Positions 43,962 to 52,708 of a DNA stretch of 53,331 nt are shown piece by piece. The notes beneath the pieces were generated by a model that ran no database searches, was not told the DNA's origin, and saw nothing but the letters and a program-made list of their open reading frames with translations. The DNA comes from Tranzscheliella williamsii (lineage: Eukaryota > Basidiomycota > Ustilaginomycetes > Ustilaginales > Ustilaginaceae): positions 1 to 53,331 of the forward strand of contig JALBYF010000094.1 of the NCBI GenBank assembly GCA_023212725.1, read 5' to 3'. Every line of letters starts with the position of its first letter. Positions within the stretch are counted from its first letter, which is position 1. The position numbers and the translations under genes were made by a program.

Positions 43962-45106
43962 ATGACAGGCGAACAATCAGGGGGCGTGCCATGCATCTCT
44001 TTGCACGACTTTGACTCGCGCAGACAGGAGATCATAACACAGCTTATGGATGCAAGCACCAGGATTGGCTTCTTGTAAGTGTGTTAATTGTCTCTGGTAT
44101 GGACACTCACAAAAGCTTAGGGATTTAATCTGAGATGGCCTTTCCACCACCTTTTCTGGTCAGCACGCTTTCCGATCATGGTCTATCGACCGCGGAGATT
44201 CGTGACGCGTTCCTGCTATCGCAGCAGTTCTTCGCTCTATCAGATGAAGTGAAAGCGAAGACACCGCTGAACGGGAAGAACATGGGTTGGGAAAAAGGCG
44301 CACAAGTCAGGCCTTCCACCGGAACAGCAGATCAAAAGGAATCGATGCAATTACAATTTGCGCGGATGGAAGGCATGTGGCCTTCGGACGGTGATGTTCC
44401 TAATTTCCGCAAACGAGCTTTACATTTCATGGACGCTGTGCAACAGCTGTCTGTAAAGGTGATGGAGTGTTTTGCTGAAGGTCTTGGCCTGCCTGTTGAC
44501 ACTTTCACTGAAGGCACGGTGGACCCCGGTGTTGGAGATTCGCAATCCACTCTGCGTTTGCTGCACTACCACGGCGTCGAGGGCAAGAAATTCGGGGACC
44601 GCTTTTGGAGAGCAGGTAGCCATGCGGACTTCGACGTTCTTACTATGCTATTTCAGCGAGATGGTGAAGGAGGCCTTGAGGTTTGCCCTGGAAGGGAAGT
44701 GGTTGGTGATTTTGGCCACGGGAACCAATGGACTCCGGTAGAGGCGCGAAGCGATCGAATTGTTTGCAACATCGGAGACCAGCTGATGCGATGGTCAGAC
44801 GATACGCTCAAATCGACATTTCACAGAGTCAGATTACCTGGAAAAGATGAGCCGAAAGGTCCTCGTTACTCGATAGCTTTCTTCAACCAAGCTCGAAGCA
44901 ATGTCATCATACAAGGCCCTCGAAAAAAGTACCCGCCTATCTCCGGGGCTGAGTTTATACACCAGGCTCTCGAAAGAAATCAACTTGGGCTGAGGCGAGC
45001 TTCCAAGCATGCAGTGGTCCAACATCCCTCTATACAGGCCAGCGAGGACGTTTTAACGGCGGCGAAACAGGATAATGTCGCTTGCAGGGCCCCGCAGGCT
45101 TTATGA
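43962..45106 (+). CDS. 2-oxoglutarate/Fe(II) dioxygenase, IPNS-like, two exons
   Basis: Exons 43962-44074 and 44164-45106 give 351 residues. The splice restores STRIGFFTLSDHGLSTAEI, the N-terminal (DIOX_N) signature of the isopenicillin-N-synthase-like group. The iron site is His191-x-Asp193 in GSHADFDVLTMLFQ and His258 in STFHRVRLP. The 2-oxoglutarate anchor is Arg272-x-Ser274 in RYSIAFF. The enzyme hydroxylates or demethylates a small molecule using oxygen and 2-oxoglutarate in the cytosol. A relative of this type (HxnY) acts in fungal nicotinate use, but the marker genes of that pathway, such as the molybdenum hydroxylase, are absent here. The C-terminal 45 residues are variable. Paired GATA sites lie upstream. 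Confidence 0.93.
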
Positions 45107-45662
45107 AAGTCATCTATCGGCTTGGTACAACTTACGTCTACGCGCTCGGCTCAGATCAGGCAGCTTGTTCATCGTCCAATCCGTACGTGAAATCAGGGAA
45201 ACGAGCACTTTGTGAGAAAGTGTGATGAAGCGGGTAGAGATCAGGTCCGAACATGGACAGGTAGGGCAAGGCAGTTTGGCTAAGGAAAAGCTGGTCGCAC
45301 TTGGGATAACCGCGGTCACCCTAAAGCTCGCACGGAGCGGGGAGATAAGCGGCCCTACGGGGTCCAGTAACCAATATTATCATATCCCCGGCTAGGCAAA
45401 AACCCTCATCTGGAATCGGAACATTGCATTGTGCTTTAACAGCGGCGCGGCGGGACAAAAAACTTAACCCCGCTTTCGTCGGTGTTTCGTGTCTTAGATC
45501 TCCAAGTGTCGGGATTGACGCTCGGACCTTCTCAAACCAGCGCAACGCTTCATGTTCACCGCATGACGTGTATATCCCGTTGCTATATAAGGTGACTAGC
45601 TTGTCTCTGTTCTGGTCATCCATTCATCGCAACCATCGAATCTTAACAGACTTGTATCTCCA
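45107..45662 (+). promoter_or_regulatory. NmrA-like gene promoter with GATA sites
   Basis: No gene in 550 bases. AGATAAG at 45343-45349 and TTATCA (reverse of TGATAA) at 45377 sit about 300 bases upstream of the ATG. A TATA-like CTATATAAGG lies near 45580-45590, 75 bases before the start. Confidence 0.5.
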
Positions 45663-46598
45663 ATGAGTGTCACAGGGCAGATTCTCACCGTCTTTGGTGC
45701 TACGGGCAACCAGGGCGGCAGTGTAATTCGCAGCGTGCTTTCTTCCTCATCGCTCAGTGCCAAATATGCTTTACGAGGGGTCACACGAGACCCAACGAAG
45801 GCTGCAGCTCAGGCACTGGCTCAGCAAGGTGTTGAACTGGTGCGCGCCGATCTGAACGATCCCGCTTCCCTTAAGCAAGCTTTACAAGGCTCCTATGGCG
45901 TTTTCGCCGTTACCAACTTCTGGGAAGCCAAGAACGGGACGAACGAGACGCAGCAAGGTCGCAACATTGTTGATGCATGCCTCGCCGCCGGTGTAAAGCA
46001 TCTTGTTGTATCAAGCCTCCATAGCGTGGAAAAGCTCACTCAAGGAAAGCTTCATGTTCCCCACTTTGACAGCAAGGCGGCCATCAGCGACTACGCCGAG
46101 TCAGTTAAGGCCGATAAGCTAGTCGTCAGTCACTTCCATCCAGCGTTCTTCCTACAGAATTTTGAGAACATGATGAAAAAGGGCCAGGATGGAACATACA
46201 TCATCACCCTACCGATCCGCCCCTCTGCTAGATTCCCCGTGATTGATGTTCGTGCCGATACCGGCAATTATGTCGCAGGCCTGTTTGAAGCAGGACCTGA
46301 GGCGAACGGCAGAATAGTGCAAGGCACTAGTTTTTTTACGGACCTCCAGACATTGACCACACAGCTAAGCCAAGCTCTGGGCACCACAGTCACATACAAT
46401 CACGTTTCTGCTGAAGTCTACAAAGGCTTCTTACCCGAGGCTAAAGCTGAAGAGCTAACAGAAAACATGAAGCTTGTCGATGAATACGGCTACTATGGAA
46501 AAGACAGCGAGAAGAATCAGGATGATAGCAATCGCTTCGTCCTTCAGAGTGCTCACCTCGCAACTGTCAAGTCCTGGTCTACCTCGCTCAAACTCTAG
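45663..46598 (+). CDS. NmrA-like NAD(P)-binding protein
   Basis: Single exon, 311 residues, ATG at 45663. The N-terminus ILTVFGATGNQGGSVIRSVL contains the GxxGxxG dinucleotide turn of the atypical SDR/NmrA group. GVFAVTNFWEA and GVKHLVVSSLHSVEKLTQG are typical of this group. VSHFHPAFFLQNFENMM is also a common block. The usual SDR catalytic Tyr-x3-Lys pair is not present in its normal place. Some members are redox-sensing regulators; NmrA itself restrains the nitrogen GATA activator AreA in Aspergillus, while others are quinone or isoflavone-type reductases. Sitting at the edge of a GATA-site-rich cluster it might be a sensor or an enzyme. Sequence alone does not decide. Confidence 0.9.
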   Translation: MSVTGQILTVFGATGNQGGSVIRSVLSSSSLSAKYALRGVTRDPTKAAAQALAQQGVELVRADLNDPASLKQALQGSYGVFAVTNFWEAKNGTNETQQGRNIVDACLAAGVKHLVVSSLHSVEKLTQGKLHVPHFDSKAAISDYAESVKADKLVVSHFHPAFFLQNFENMMKKGQDGTYIITLPIRPSARFPVIDVRADTGNYVAGLFEAGPEANGRIVQGTSFFTDLQTLTTQLSQALGTTVTYNHVSAEVYKGFLPEAKAEELTENMKLVDEYGYYGKDSEKNQDDSNRFVLQSAHLATVKSWSTSLKL

Positions 46599-47660
46599 TA
46601 CGTATACCTGAAGACTTGGGGTGGAGTTGGTAGAGCTCCCCCCTCCTATGTCTGCAACGATACAAATAGGCCCACACGCTGTGAATGACTGAATTGACCT
46701 CCAGGTGTCGGATTCGGGTCAATCGGAGTTGAAGGCTTATTATTGCCAACAAATAGCGGGCCTATTTTTGCAATATTTGTCTGCGCCTTATAAGCGTTTG
46801 AGAATGCCTTTACGCTTCGGTGAAGTACGCTGCGTTGATCAGACCGCTTCCCCAAATCGGTGCGAGTTGCTTCGTTGTCGTTTGCGTGAAATAAAGTGGC
46901 AGGAAGGCTCAATGTCATACGCATGACTATACAGCGATCAACTTTGTGGTAGCGCACTGCTTCTCTCTATCTGCCCTTCATGGCAAAGGCTAGGAAGGTA
47001 AAAACAAGCGGCAATATAAGATTCGTACTAAATCATGTGTGTTGGGCACACCAACCTCTTGCGAAAACATTGGCCAGCCGTTGACGACCGGCGATATCGC
47101 AGCCAATGAACACATTCAGCTTTTCGTCGACGCATCCTTGATGGGGCAACAGCCTCATTGGCTCTAACGCAGCTTCAGTGCCAGCCGCATGGCTTAAAGC
47201 CCAATTCTACAGTCTGCAAAATTGCATTGGTAAGCCGGGAGGAAGAGTTCAGATGTCCTCAGCGATCTCTAAGGCAAAAGCGATGAATGTTCTTCCAGAA
47301 GTATGTCATACCTGCATTGCTTGTGCCTCAAGAGCAGGTCGCAAAGCCGGCTTAATGGATAATATAAAGGAGCAGCCCCGTTGCGTGGGCCTATTTCCTA
47401 GTCGGTGCTTTCTGTAGACTGCGCCTCAACTTTGTGAGTGTTTTCCACTCATCGTCACTCTTCGCTAAAGCTTCCATTGTTCGTTCAGGGCCGGGCCAAC
47501 CAAGTCTGGAGCAACACGTACGAAGCTTGGAACAAATCAGTCAATCTTGAAGGAATCACTGTGGGTGCAATAAGCATGCATGGGGGGGTGGTATGGGAAT
47601 AGCGGACATTGGAGATGGAGTAATGTCAAGTTGATCAGAGCATGGTTCACCCTCGTCGCT
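46599..47660. other. Gene-free stretch
   Basis: About 1 kb of sequence with short frames only, the longest being 79 codons at 47178-47417 without a recognisable domain. It marks the right border of the suspected cluster. Confidence 0.5.
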
Positions 47661-48767
47661 TTATGCGATCCCCTTCGGGACCTCTGAGGTGATGGGGACA
47701 GTTTGAGGAACGGGAGTCTCTGTACCACCAGACACCGGTCCGGCAGCGTCAACATCGGGGGAAACACCCTGAGAAGGAGTTTGAACAGTGTGGGGAGCCA
47801 GGAGCTCCGGAGTTTGGAGGGCTGTCGGGGGAGCTGCCTCAGACATATCCTGTGTAGCATTTTGAGCTGCTGTTCCCGTAGTGGTCGAAGACAATTCAGT
47901 CGGGGCAGCGCCCGAAGCCACTGACTGCTTGGCGGTCTCTTCCGTCTGCGGCGCTGCAGTGTCAGGTTCTTGCGCCTGTGAGGTGGAGCTGGTCGAAGAT
48001 TTAGGTAGCAGAGGAATGACCGTGGCTGAGACTACAGTGGCGACGAACAAACGATGTACGAGAAAGAATCTCAGAGTTGAGTATTTTACGCCCGTATGGG
48101 GCAGGCACGGGAAACTTACTCCCGAACAAAGTTGTCAAAAAGAACATGGCAGCCTGAGCGACAACCTTATCTATGGGGATGCTGAATCCGAAACAAGGCA
48201 CAAACGGAGGCAACATGAGTGCTCGTACTTATAGATGCTTGGTGCGGCTGCAGATGGACATACTGGTTGCTGCTGAAAACGCCAAATTGAGCAAGAGCCA
48301 CAACGAATCCAGCGGCAGATGCTCCCAGCACGGTTAGGTTGAATCGAGGCCGTTCCCTGCTTTTCTCTCCAAGCGTAAAAAGCCAACACGGGGCTGAAGA
48401 AAAGATCAAGAGAGCAAAGACAATCTCGATGGCGCTGATGATCAAAGGCCCGAAGGAACTCCCATAGTAGTAACCTAAACCTCAGATCCAGACCACGGTA
48501 ACGAAGATCAAGACGTTCAGTGTGACGAGCAATGGACTAAAAAGGGACGCTGATGACTCACCGGCCAGCCCTCACTGAAACCCTGGTAGGCGGAAAAGAG
48601 CTGTGGATAGAGAAAAAGTAGCTCATGTGAGCTGTGTGTATAGCTCAGCCATTTTTTTCGACCAAGTCGTTAAAAGAAGCGTGGTTCACGTCGGCAGTGA
48701 TGGCCCAACTGATGAGAGCGAAAACGCCCGTCACAATGGCAAGGACAAAGACAAAAAGCGACTGCAT
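47661..48767 (-). CDS. Tetraspan membrane protein (MARVEL-like), 5' half unresolved
   Basis: The 3' part is clear on the minus strand: an exon ending at 48264, exon 48120-48181 and exon 47661-48031, joined in phase (SSN-HIPIDKVVAQAAMFFLTT, then LFGISATVIPLLPKSS). It carries membrane segments LIISAIEIVFALLIF, FNLTVLGASAAGFVVALAQF and VVAQAAMFFLTTLFG, then a Ser/Thr/Pro/Ala-rich tail of about 110 residues. Upstream, MQSLFVFVLAIVTGVFALIS (from 48767) looks like the first segment, and LFSAYQGFSEGWP at 48600-48562 like the following loop. I could not join these three pieces in one frame with normal GT-AG introns; an in-frame TGA also sits at about 48484. The gene may be damaged, or an exon is misread. 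MARVEL-like proteins act in membrane domains or vesicle traffic. Confidence 0.5.
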
Positions 48768-49409
48768 GGCGACTCGTCTGAGAATTTCGAAAAAACAAGC
48801 GCCAACTTTTCTAACGGTGGTGGTGGTGATGATGATGATGAAAGAAAGACGTCGATCAATTTGCACAGACGAGGAAGCTCAGCGGATGCCTGCAACAACG
48901 CTTAGCAGTGCTGGGCAAACTGTGGTCGCATCAGCTGGTCATCGAAGCAGCTGTGACGGACCTCGTCAGGCGTGAAACCGCGGTCCAGTGCAGTTTGCAC
49001 AGACGCTTTGACAGCAACGATGTCACGTCGACTGTGGCGGGAGAGGAGAGAAGATCAAATTTGACCGTGTATGTGCGTTGGACGACCCACACAGCATTTG
49101 GTGGATGGTTCACCCAATACAAAAGGTGCTTTCACCTTTAGCCTTGCCTCCCTAAATTGAGCCGAGGTTCTTGGCAAGTTGGGCTGCTGTAGGCAAACGG
49201 AATGGACTCGGAACAGAAGCAGGATGACGCGATAGAAGCACTTCAAACACTCCATGGCTTTTGTGCACACCTGATAAGAAGATCGACTGTGACGCCCTAG
49301 TGCAAGTCTGCTTAAGCATATCGAGTTTGAAAGGGTTCAAACCCAAAGGAAGAAGCCCCACAAAGGTGGGGATACTTATGCGCAGTTGAAGGAAAATGGC
49401 TGCAGAATC
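48768..49409. other. Gene-free stretch with small GAT/TGG simple repeat
   Basis: No convincing gene. A short run of GGT and GAT triplets lies at 48819-48841. It may contain the promoter or a missed 5' exon of the tetraspan gene. Confidence 0.4.
49404..49409 (+). repeat. Left copy of 6-bp target-site duplication (AGAATC)
   Basis: Direct repeat flanking the inverted-repeat element; its partner is 49764-49769. Confidence 0.7.
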
Positions 49410-49763
49410 GGGGCGTTGATATAATCACGGCATATTTTGATGGACTCACGCCATTTTCCCGATAGCGATCGCGCACAACCCCTTCGCGGGCTGTTACTCA
49501 AATGTAACATCAAACTTGTGATGACTAGGCGTGAACGTGCGATATCTACAGAGTACGTGAACAAGGAGCATGATACTTTCAAGAGTCCAAGACTCTCTCG
49601 TATGACCCTCTGCGGTAATCAAGTGACATCCCGATAGTGTCAATGAGTTGCCGTTCAAAGCCATGTAGGAGATCATCTTTCTTGTTCCAGAAGAGATCTC
49701 ACCGCGCTGGATCGGGAATTTGCGTGATTCCATAAAAACATACCGTGATTATATCAACTCCCC
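49410..49763. mobile_element. MITE-like element, 354 bp, long terminal inverted repeats, 6-bp TSD
   Basis: The left end GGGGCGTTGATATAATCACG continues to about 49466, and its inverted copy lies at 49711-49763 (ends CGTGATTATATCAACTCCCC). Over about 53-57 bases the arms match with a few substitutions and include the blocks TTGATATAATCACGG, TATGG or GATGG, CTCACGC or TTCACGC and TTCCCGAT. Immediately outside both ends is the direct repeat AGAATC (49404-49409 and 49764-49769), a target-site duplication. The inside has no coding capacity, so it is non-autonomous and would need a transposase from elsewhere. The 6-bp duplication does not clearly assign it to a superfamily. Confidence 0.85.
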
Positions 49764-49769
49764 AGAATC
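49764..49769 (+). repeat. Right copy of 6-bp target-site duplication (AGAATC)
   Basis: Partner of 49404-49409 in the same orientation, directly outside the right inverted repeat. Confidence 0.7.
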
Positions 49770-50180
49770 GCGAACTGTCCCTTTTCGCTTCCGAAGCTTA
49801 CTGCCCAAAGCCGAAAAACCCTCCAACACCGAACCAGAGTTGTCCCAAGCATTCATGACTTTCACGCGACGCTGCGGCCCCGTGATGTTTGCAATCGCGC
49901 CTTGGCTCTCCAATGGGGCGCGTGGAGGTGACCCCTTCAACAACCGGTGGATTGCCAGCCACGCCTTCGATCAGACATTATTTGTACTTGTTGTTGTCCT
50001 TTTCTGTTTCCACTTGGGTGATTTTTGACCTAATCTCCACGGTCGGCTTTCCGACCTCTGCGGGGGCGGGGGCGGGACCTCGAACGCGGAGCTGCGCGAC
50101 AGCGGCGGGCGAGGGCGGTCTTCCAAAATCTGACCCGGATTGCCAGATTTCGGGTCGGTCGGCCTACCTAGATAGGTACG

Positions 50181-50904
50181 ATGTCGCAATCGGGATGGAT
50201 ACTCCGCACAAGACAGGACGCGTGGCCAAAATGCCGCACCGAGTGTCGCAGAAGGAGGAAGCAATGCGACCGCAACATCCCCCAGTGCTCGAATTGTGTA
50301 CACAGACACGTTCAGCATCTCTGTCGCTGGGGCGACGGACGCGATCAGCTCTTTCTCCAGTACACCGCCAGCAAATCTCTGGGGGATCTGTTCCCCAATT
50401 CACCTAACTTATCTCTTGGCATCGACTCAGATTCTTCTGTTTTCCCTTTATATGACGGCACTCACACTTGTCGGATACGCCAAGCTGCGTCATCTTGTTG
50501 TTAAGTTAGAGTCTCGCTGTGTCGCTTGCAAGGGTTGGCATGACTTCCAGCGGCTTCTCCTGAGGCAAGCCGACGAGGCCCTCTGCATGCAAACGTCGTC
50601 CAGCGCGCCATCATACAGAGAAGAGCTAAGCCACCGGCTAGCGCATGTCATTCAGCGTCATGTTGCCTGCCTGGTGCCAGGGGAGAGGCAATTCCGACTG
50701 TGGGCAGGCATCAAAGCGGCGGTGAGTGGAAGCCGGCGGTTTCCATGCCATGCGCTTATCTTTCGGCCTCATAGCTGTCTCGATCTCCGACACATTGCCG
50801 TACGACTTGATATGCCGGGAGATGTGTTGCCTTGCCCCGCCGGCCACACCACCAAAATCGGCTGCGCACCGGCGAGCAAGCGCTCCACGGTAAAAATACC
50901 TTGA
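50181..50904 (+). pseudogene. Zn2Cys6 domain remnant, altered cysteine spacing and shifted downstream frame
   Basis: From the ATG at 50181 the first frame encodes a zinc-cluster domain: KCRTECRRRRKQCDRNIPQC followed by SNCVHRHVQHLC. The spacing is Cys-x3-Cys-x6-Cys-x6-Cys-x2-Cys-x8-Cys, whereas the family needs Cys-x2-Cys at the start; an extra Arg codon between the first two cysteines would explain it. This frame stops at 50504. A different frame, shifted by one, is open through 50904 and contains a helical, plausible protein stretch (WHDFQRLLLRQADEALCMQ, ELSHRLAHVIQRHVACLVPG). I found no normal intron that joins the two. Either the gene is decaying or it has an intron I could not place. An intact regulator of this type would be nuclear and possibly control the MFS gene 170 bases downstream. 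Confidence 0.5.
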
Positions 50905-51076
50905 TGGGTATTGTGCTAAGCGCACTCAAACGTGAACCGCAACCGTCGCTTATCGCATTATCCCCTCAACCCGGAAGCATGATTTTCTGATACGCTCTTG
51001 TATGTTCTGAATTTATCCAGCTCACAACGTCTCTCGCATTGCACACCATCTACCCCATGGCCATGCAACAAACAAT

Positions 51077-52708
51077 ATGGAAGGCACTGACAGCAGCACC
51101 CCCTTGCTATCCCGCCGTAGCCATCCGAATATCATATGGGGTCGAGCGGCTTGGCTGTGGCAACCACCCCCTTATCTCTCCGTCTATGTCGTTCTCATAC
51201 TTATGTCCACAGCGAAATACGTCACAGTTGGCACTACTCTTGAAACAATGCGCTGGTATGCCTGCGCAGAATACTACCACTCTTCTCTTCAGCTCTTCCC
51301 TACCTGCGACCTGCCCGAGGTGGACCGACGCACGTCCATGGTGATCGCTTCCCTATCCAGCATCAGCAGCCTCACATCGGCAGTTTTTGGTCTGCTTGCC
51401 ACTAGCCTAGTGTTGCCACGGGCATCCCGGCGTTGGCTTATAACCTTCGTTGTCGCGGTGTCTGCCCTCGACTGTTTTGTGATCTCTCTCGTCGTCGACT
51501 CTGCGCCAAAGAGTGCTTGGCTGACTCCGACTAAGGTTCTCAACTGCTTCTTGCTAGATAGCTTGGTTATGGGCGTCTTGGCCACTGACGTTCTGCTCTC
51601 GGTTGTGTCTCAAAGCATTCTGTTAGAAAGCACCGTGCCAGAGAAGCGCTCATCTTTCCTTGCCTACGGTATGGCTTGTAACTATGCCGGCATGCTGCTA
51701 TCTCAACTACCTCTCCGCTTGCTCCCTCAACATCAAGACCCCCCGCAGATAGGCGTCAGCACGGCACCCTTCAAAATGGCCGGGTTCATCTACTTCATAA
51801 CTGCGCTTTGGGCTTTCACTACCCTTGGATCCCAAATCAAGACCATATCACCCGACTCCGAGCCGGAACAGGAACATGACGCATGTTCGGCTGACACGGC
51901 TAGCTCGCAACCATCCGCCCCTGCGCATGAGCATGTCGTACCAGAACAAAGCACAAATCGCTCTTGGTCGCATAAAGCCAAGCTGATCGTGGGTCCGCTG
52001 GCGCTCCTCGGTCCGATGAAGACGCCGGGTACGCGAGGGCGCAAGGATTGGAGGCTCGCACGGCTCCTCGTGGCTGCCAGTCTCTGTGGTCAGATCTCGG
52101 TTGCTACCGTGGCCGAGGTAGTTTATGCTCAGGCACGCTTCCACTTCCACGCCGAAGAGCTGAGTCTCCAGCTCGCCTGTCTTGGAGCGGTCAAGGGCAT
52201 TTGTCTGCTCGGCGTCTTCCCGCTGCTCACACGTGCTCTTCGACGCCACCTTTGCGCAAGGTTACCTACACCAAGCCTCTTGGATCCGGAGCTGGGGCAG
52301 AGGCATGACAAGGACACGACATCCTTCGCTACCGATAAGCTCATTGCGATCCTCTCCCTCATCCTGGATGTAGGCGGATGGCTTCTTCTCGCTGTGGCGG
52401 GATACCTTTCAAATCTCCCGTTCTTCCTTGTCGGCCTGATCATGTACGAGCTGGCTTCCGCAAGCATCTGCACAATCACTTCAATGGCGGTATGGCTCTT
52501 GCCCCTGCATCACGGAAACTTCTCTGATGACCAAATGCTCGGCCTGCTCGCTGCCCTCAGCAAACTCGTGGCCATTCTCGGCCCCATCATCAACAACGAG
52601 ATGTACCAGATCGGCCTGAACTATGGCTATCCCGAAATAGTCTTCGTCTTCATCTCCCTCCTCTCTGCCTCCGCTCTACTGCTGGTCGCGTCTGCCCGGC
52701 TTGGTTAA
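51077..52708 (+). CDS. MFS transporter, about 12 segments
   Basis: Single exon, 543 residues, ATG at 51077. N-terminal dileucine-type start (STPLLSRR), then hydrophobic segments from about residue 32 (YLSVYVVLILMSTAKYVTVG). A loop contains TCDLPEVDRRTSMVIASLSS, and the segments after it show the MFS pattern SVFGLLA..RW region and ESTVPEKRSSFLAYGMACN. A long polar central loop (about 255-325) separates the two six-helix halves. It resembles the fungal SLC46/TetA-like branch of MFS, related to proton-coupled folate or tetracycline-type carriers, more than sugar porters. Substrate unknown; drug or metabolite efflux is possible. No intron. It stands next to a damaged zinc-cluster gene that may once have controlled it. 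Confidence 0.85.
   Translation: MEGTDSSTPLLSRRSHPNIIWGRAAWLWQPPPYLSVYVVLILMSTAKYVTVGTTLETMRWYACAEYYHSSLQLFPTCDLPEVDRRTSMVIASLSSISSLTSAVFGLLATSLVLPRASRRWLITFVVAVSALDCFVISLVVDSAPKSAWLTPTKVLNCFLLDSLVMGVLATDVLLSVVSQSILLESTVPEKRSSFLAYGMACNYAGMLLSQLPLRLLPQHQDPPQIGVSTAPFKMAGFIYFITALWAFTTLGSQIKTISPDSEPEQEHDACSADTASSQPSAPAHEHVVPEQSTNRSWSHKAKLIVGPLALLGPMKTPGTRGRKDWRLARLLVAASLCGQISVATVAEVVYAQARFHFHAEELSLQLACLGAVKGICLLGVFPLLTRALRRHLCARLPTPSLLDPELGQRHDKDTTSFATDKLIAILSLILDVGGWLLLAVAGYLSNLPFFLVGLIMYELASASICTITSMAVWLLPLHHGNFSDDQMLGLLAALSKLVAILGPIINNEMYQIGLNYGYPEIVFVFISLLSASALLLVASARLG

Noticed and set aside
28484..45106. Fungal hxn (nicotinate use) cluster
   Set aside because: A monooxygenase, an SDR and a 2OG dioxygenase are shared types, but the molybdenum hydroxylase, amidase, cyclic imide hydrolase and the C2H2 regulator of that cluster are not seen.
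25151..46598. Secondary-metabolite biosynthetic cluster
   Set aside because: No polyketide synthase, peptide synthetase, terpene synthase or other backbone gene is present; the enzymes fit catabolism better.
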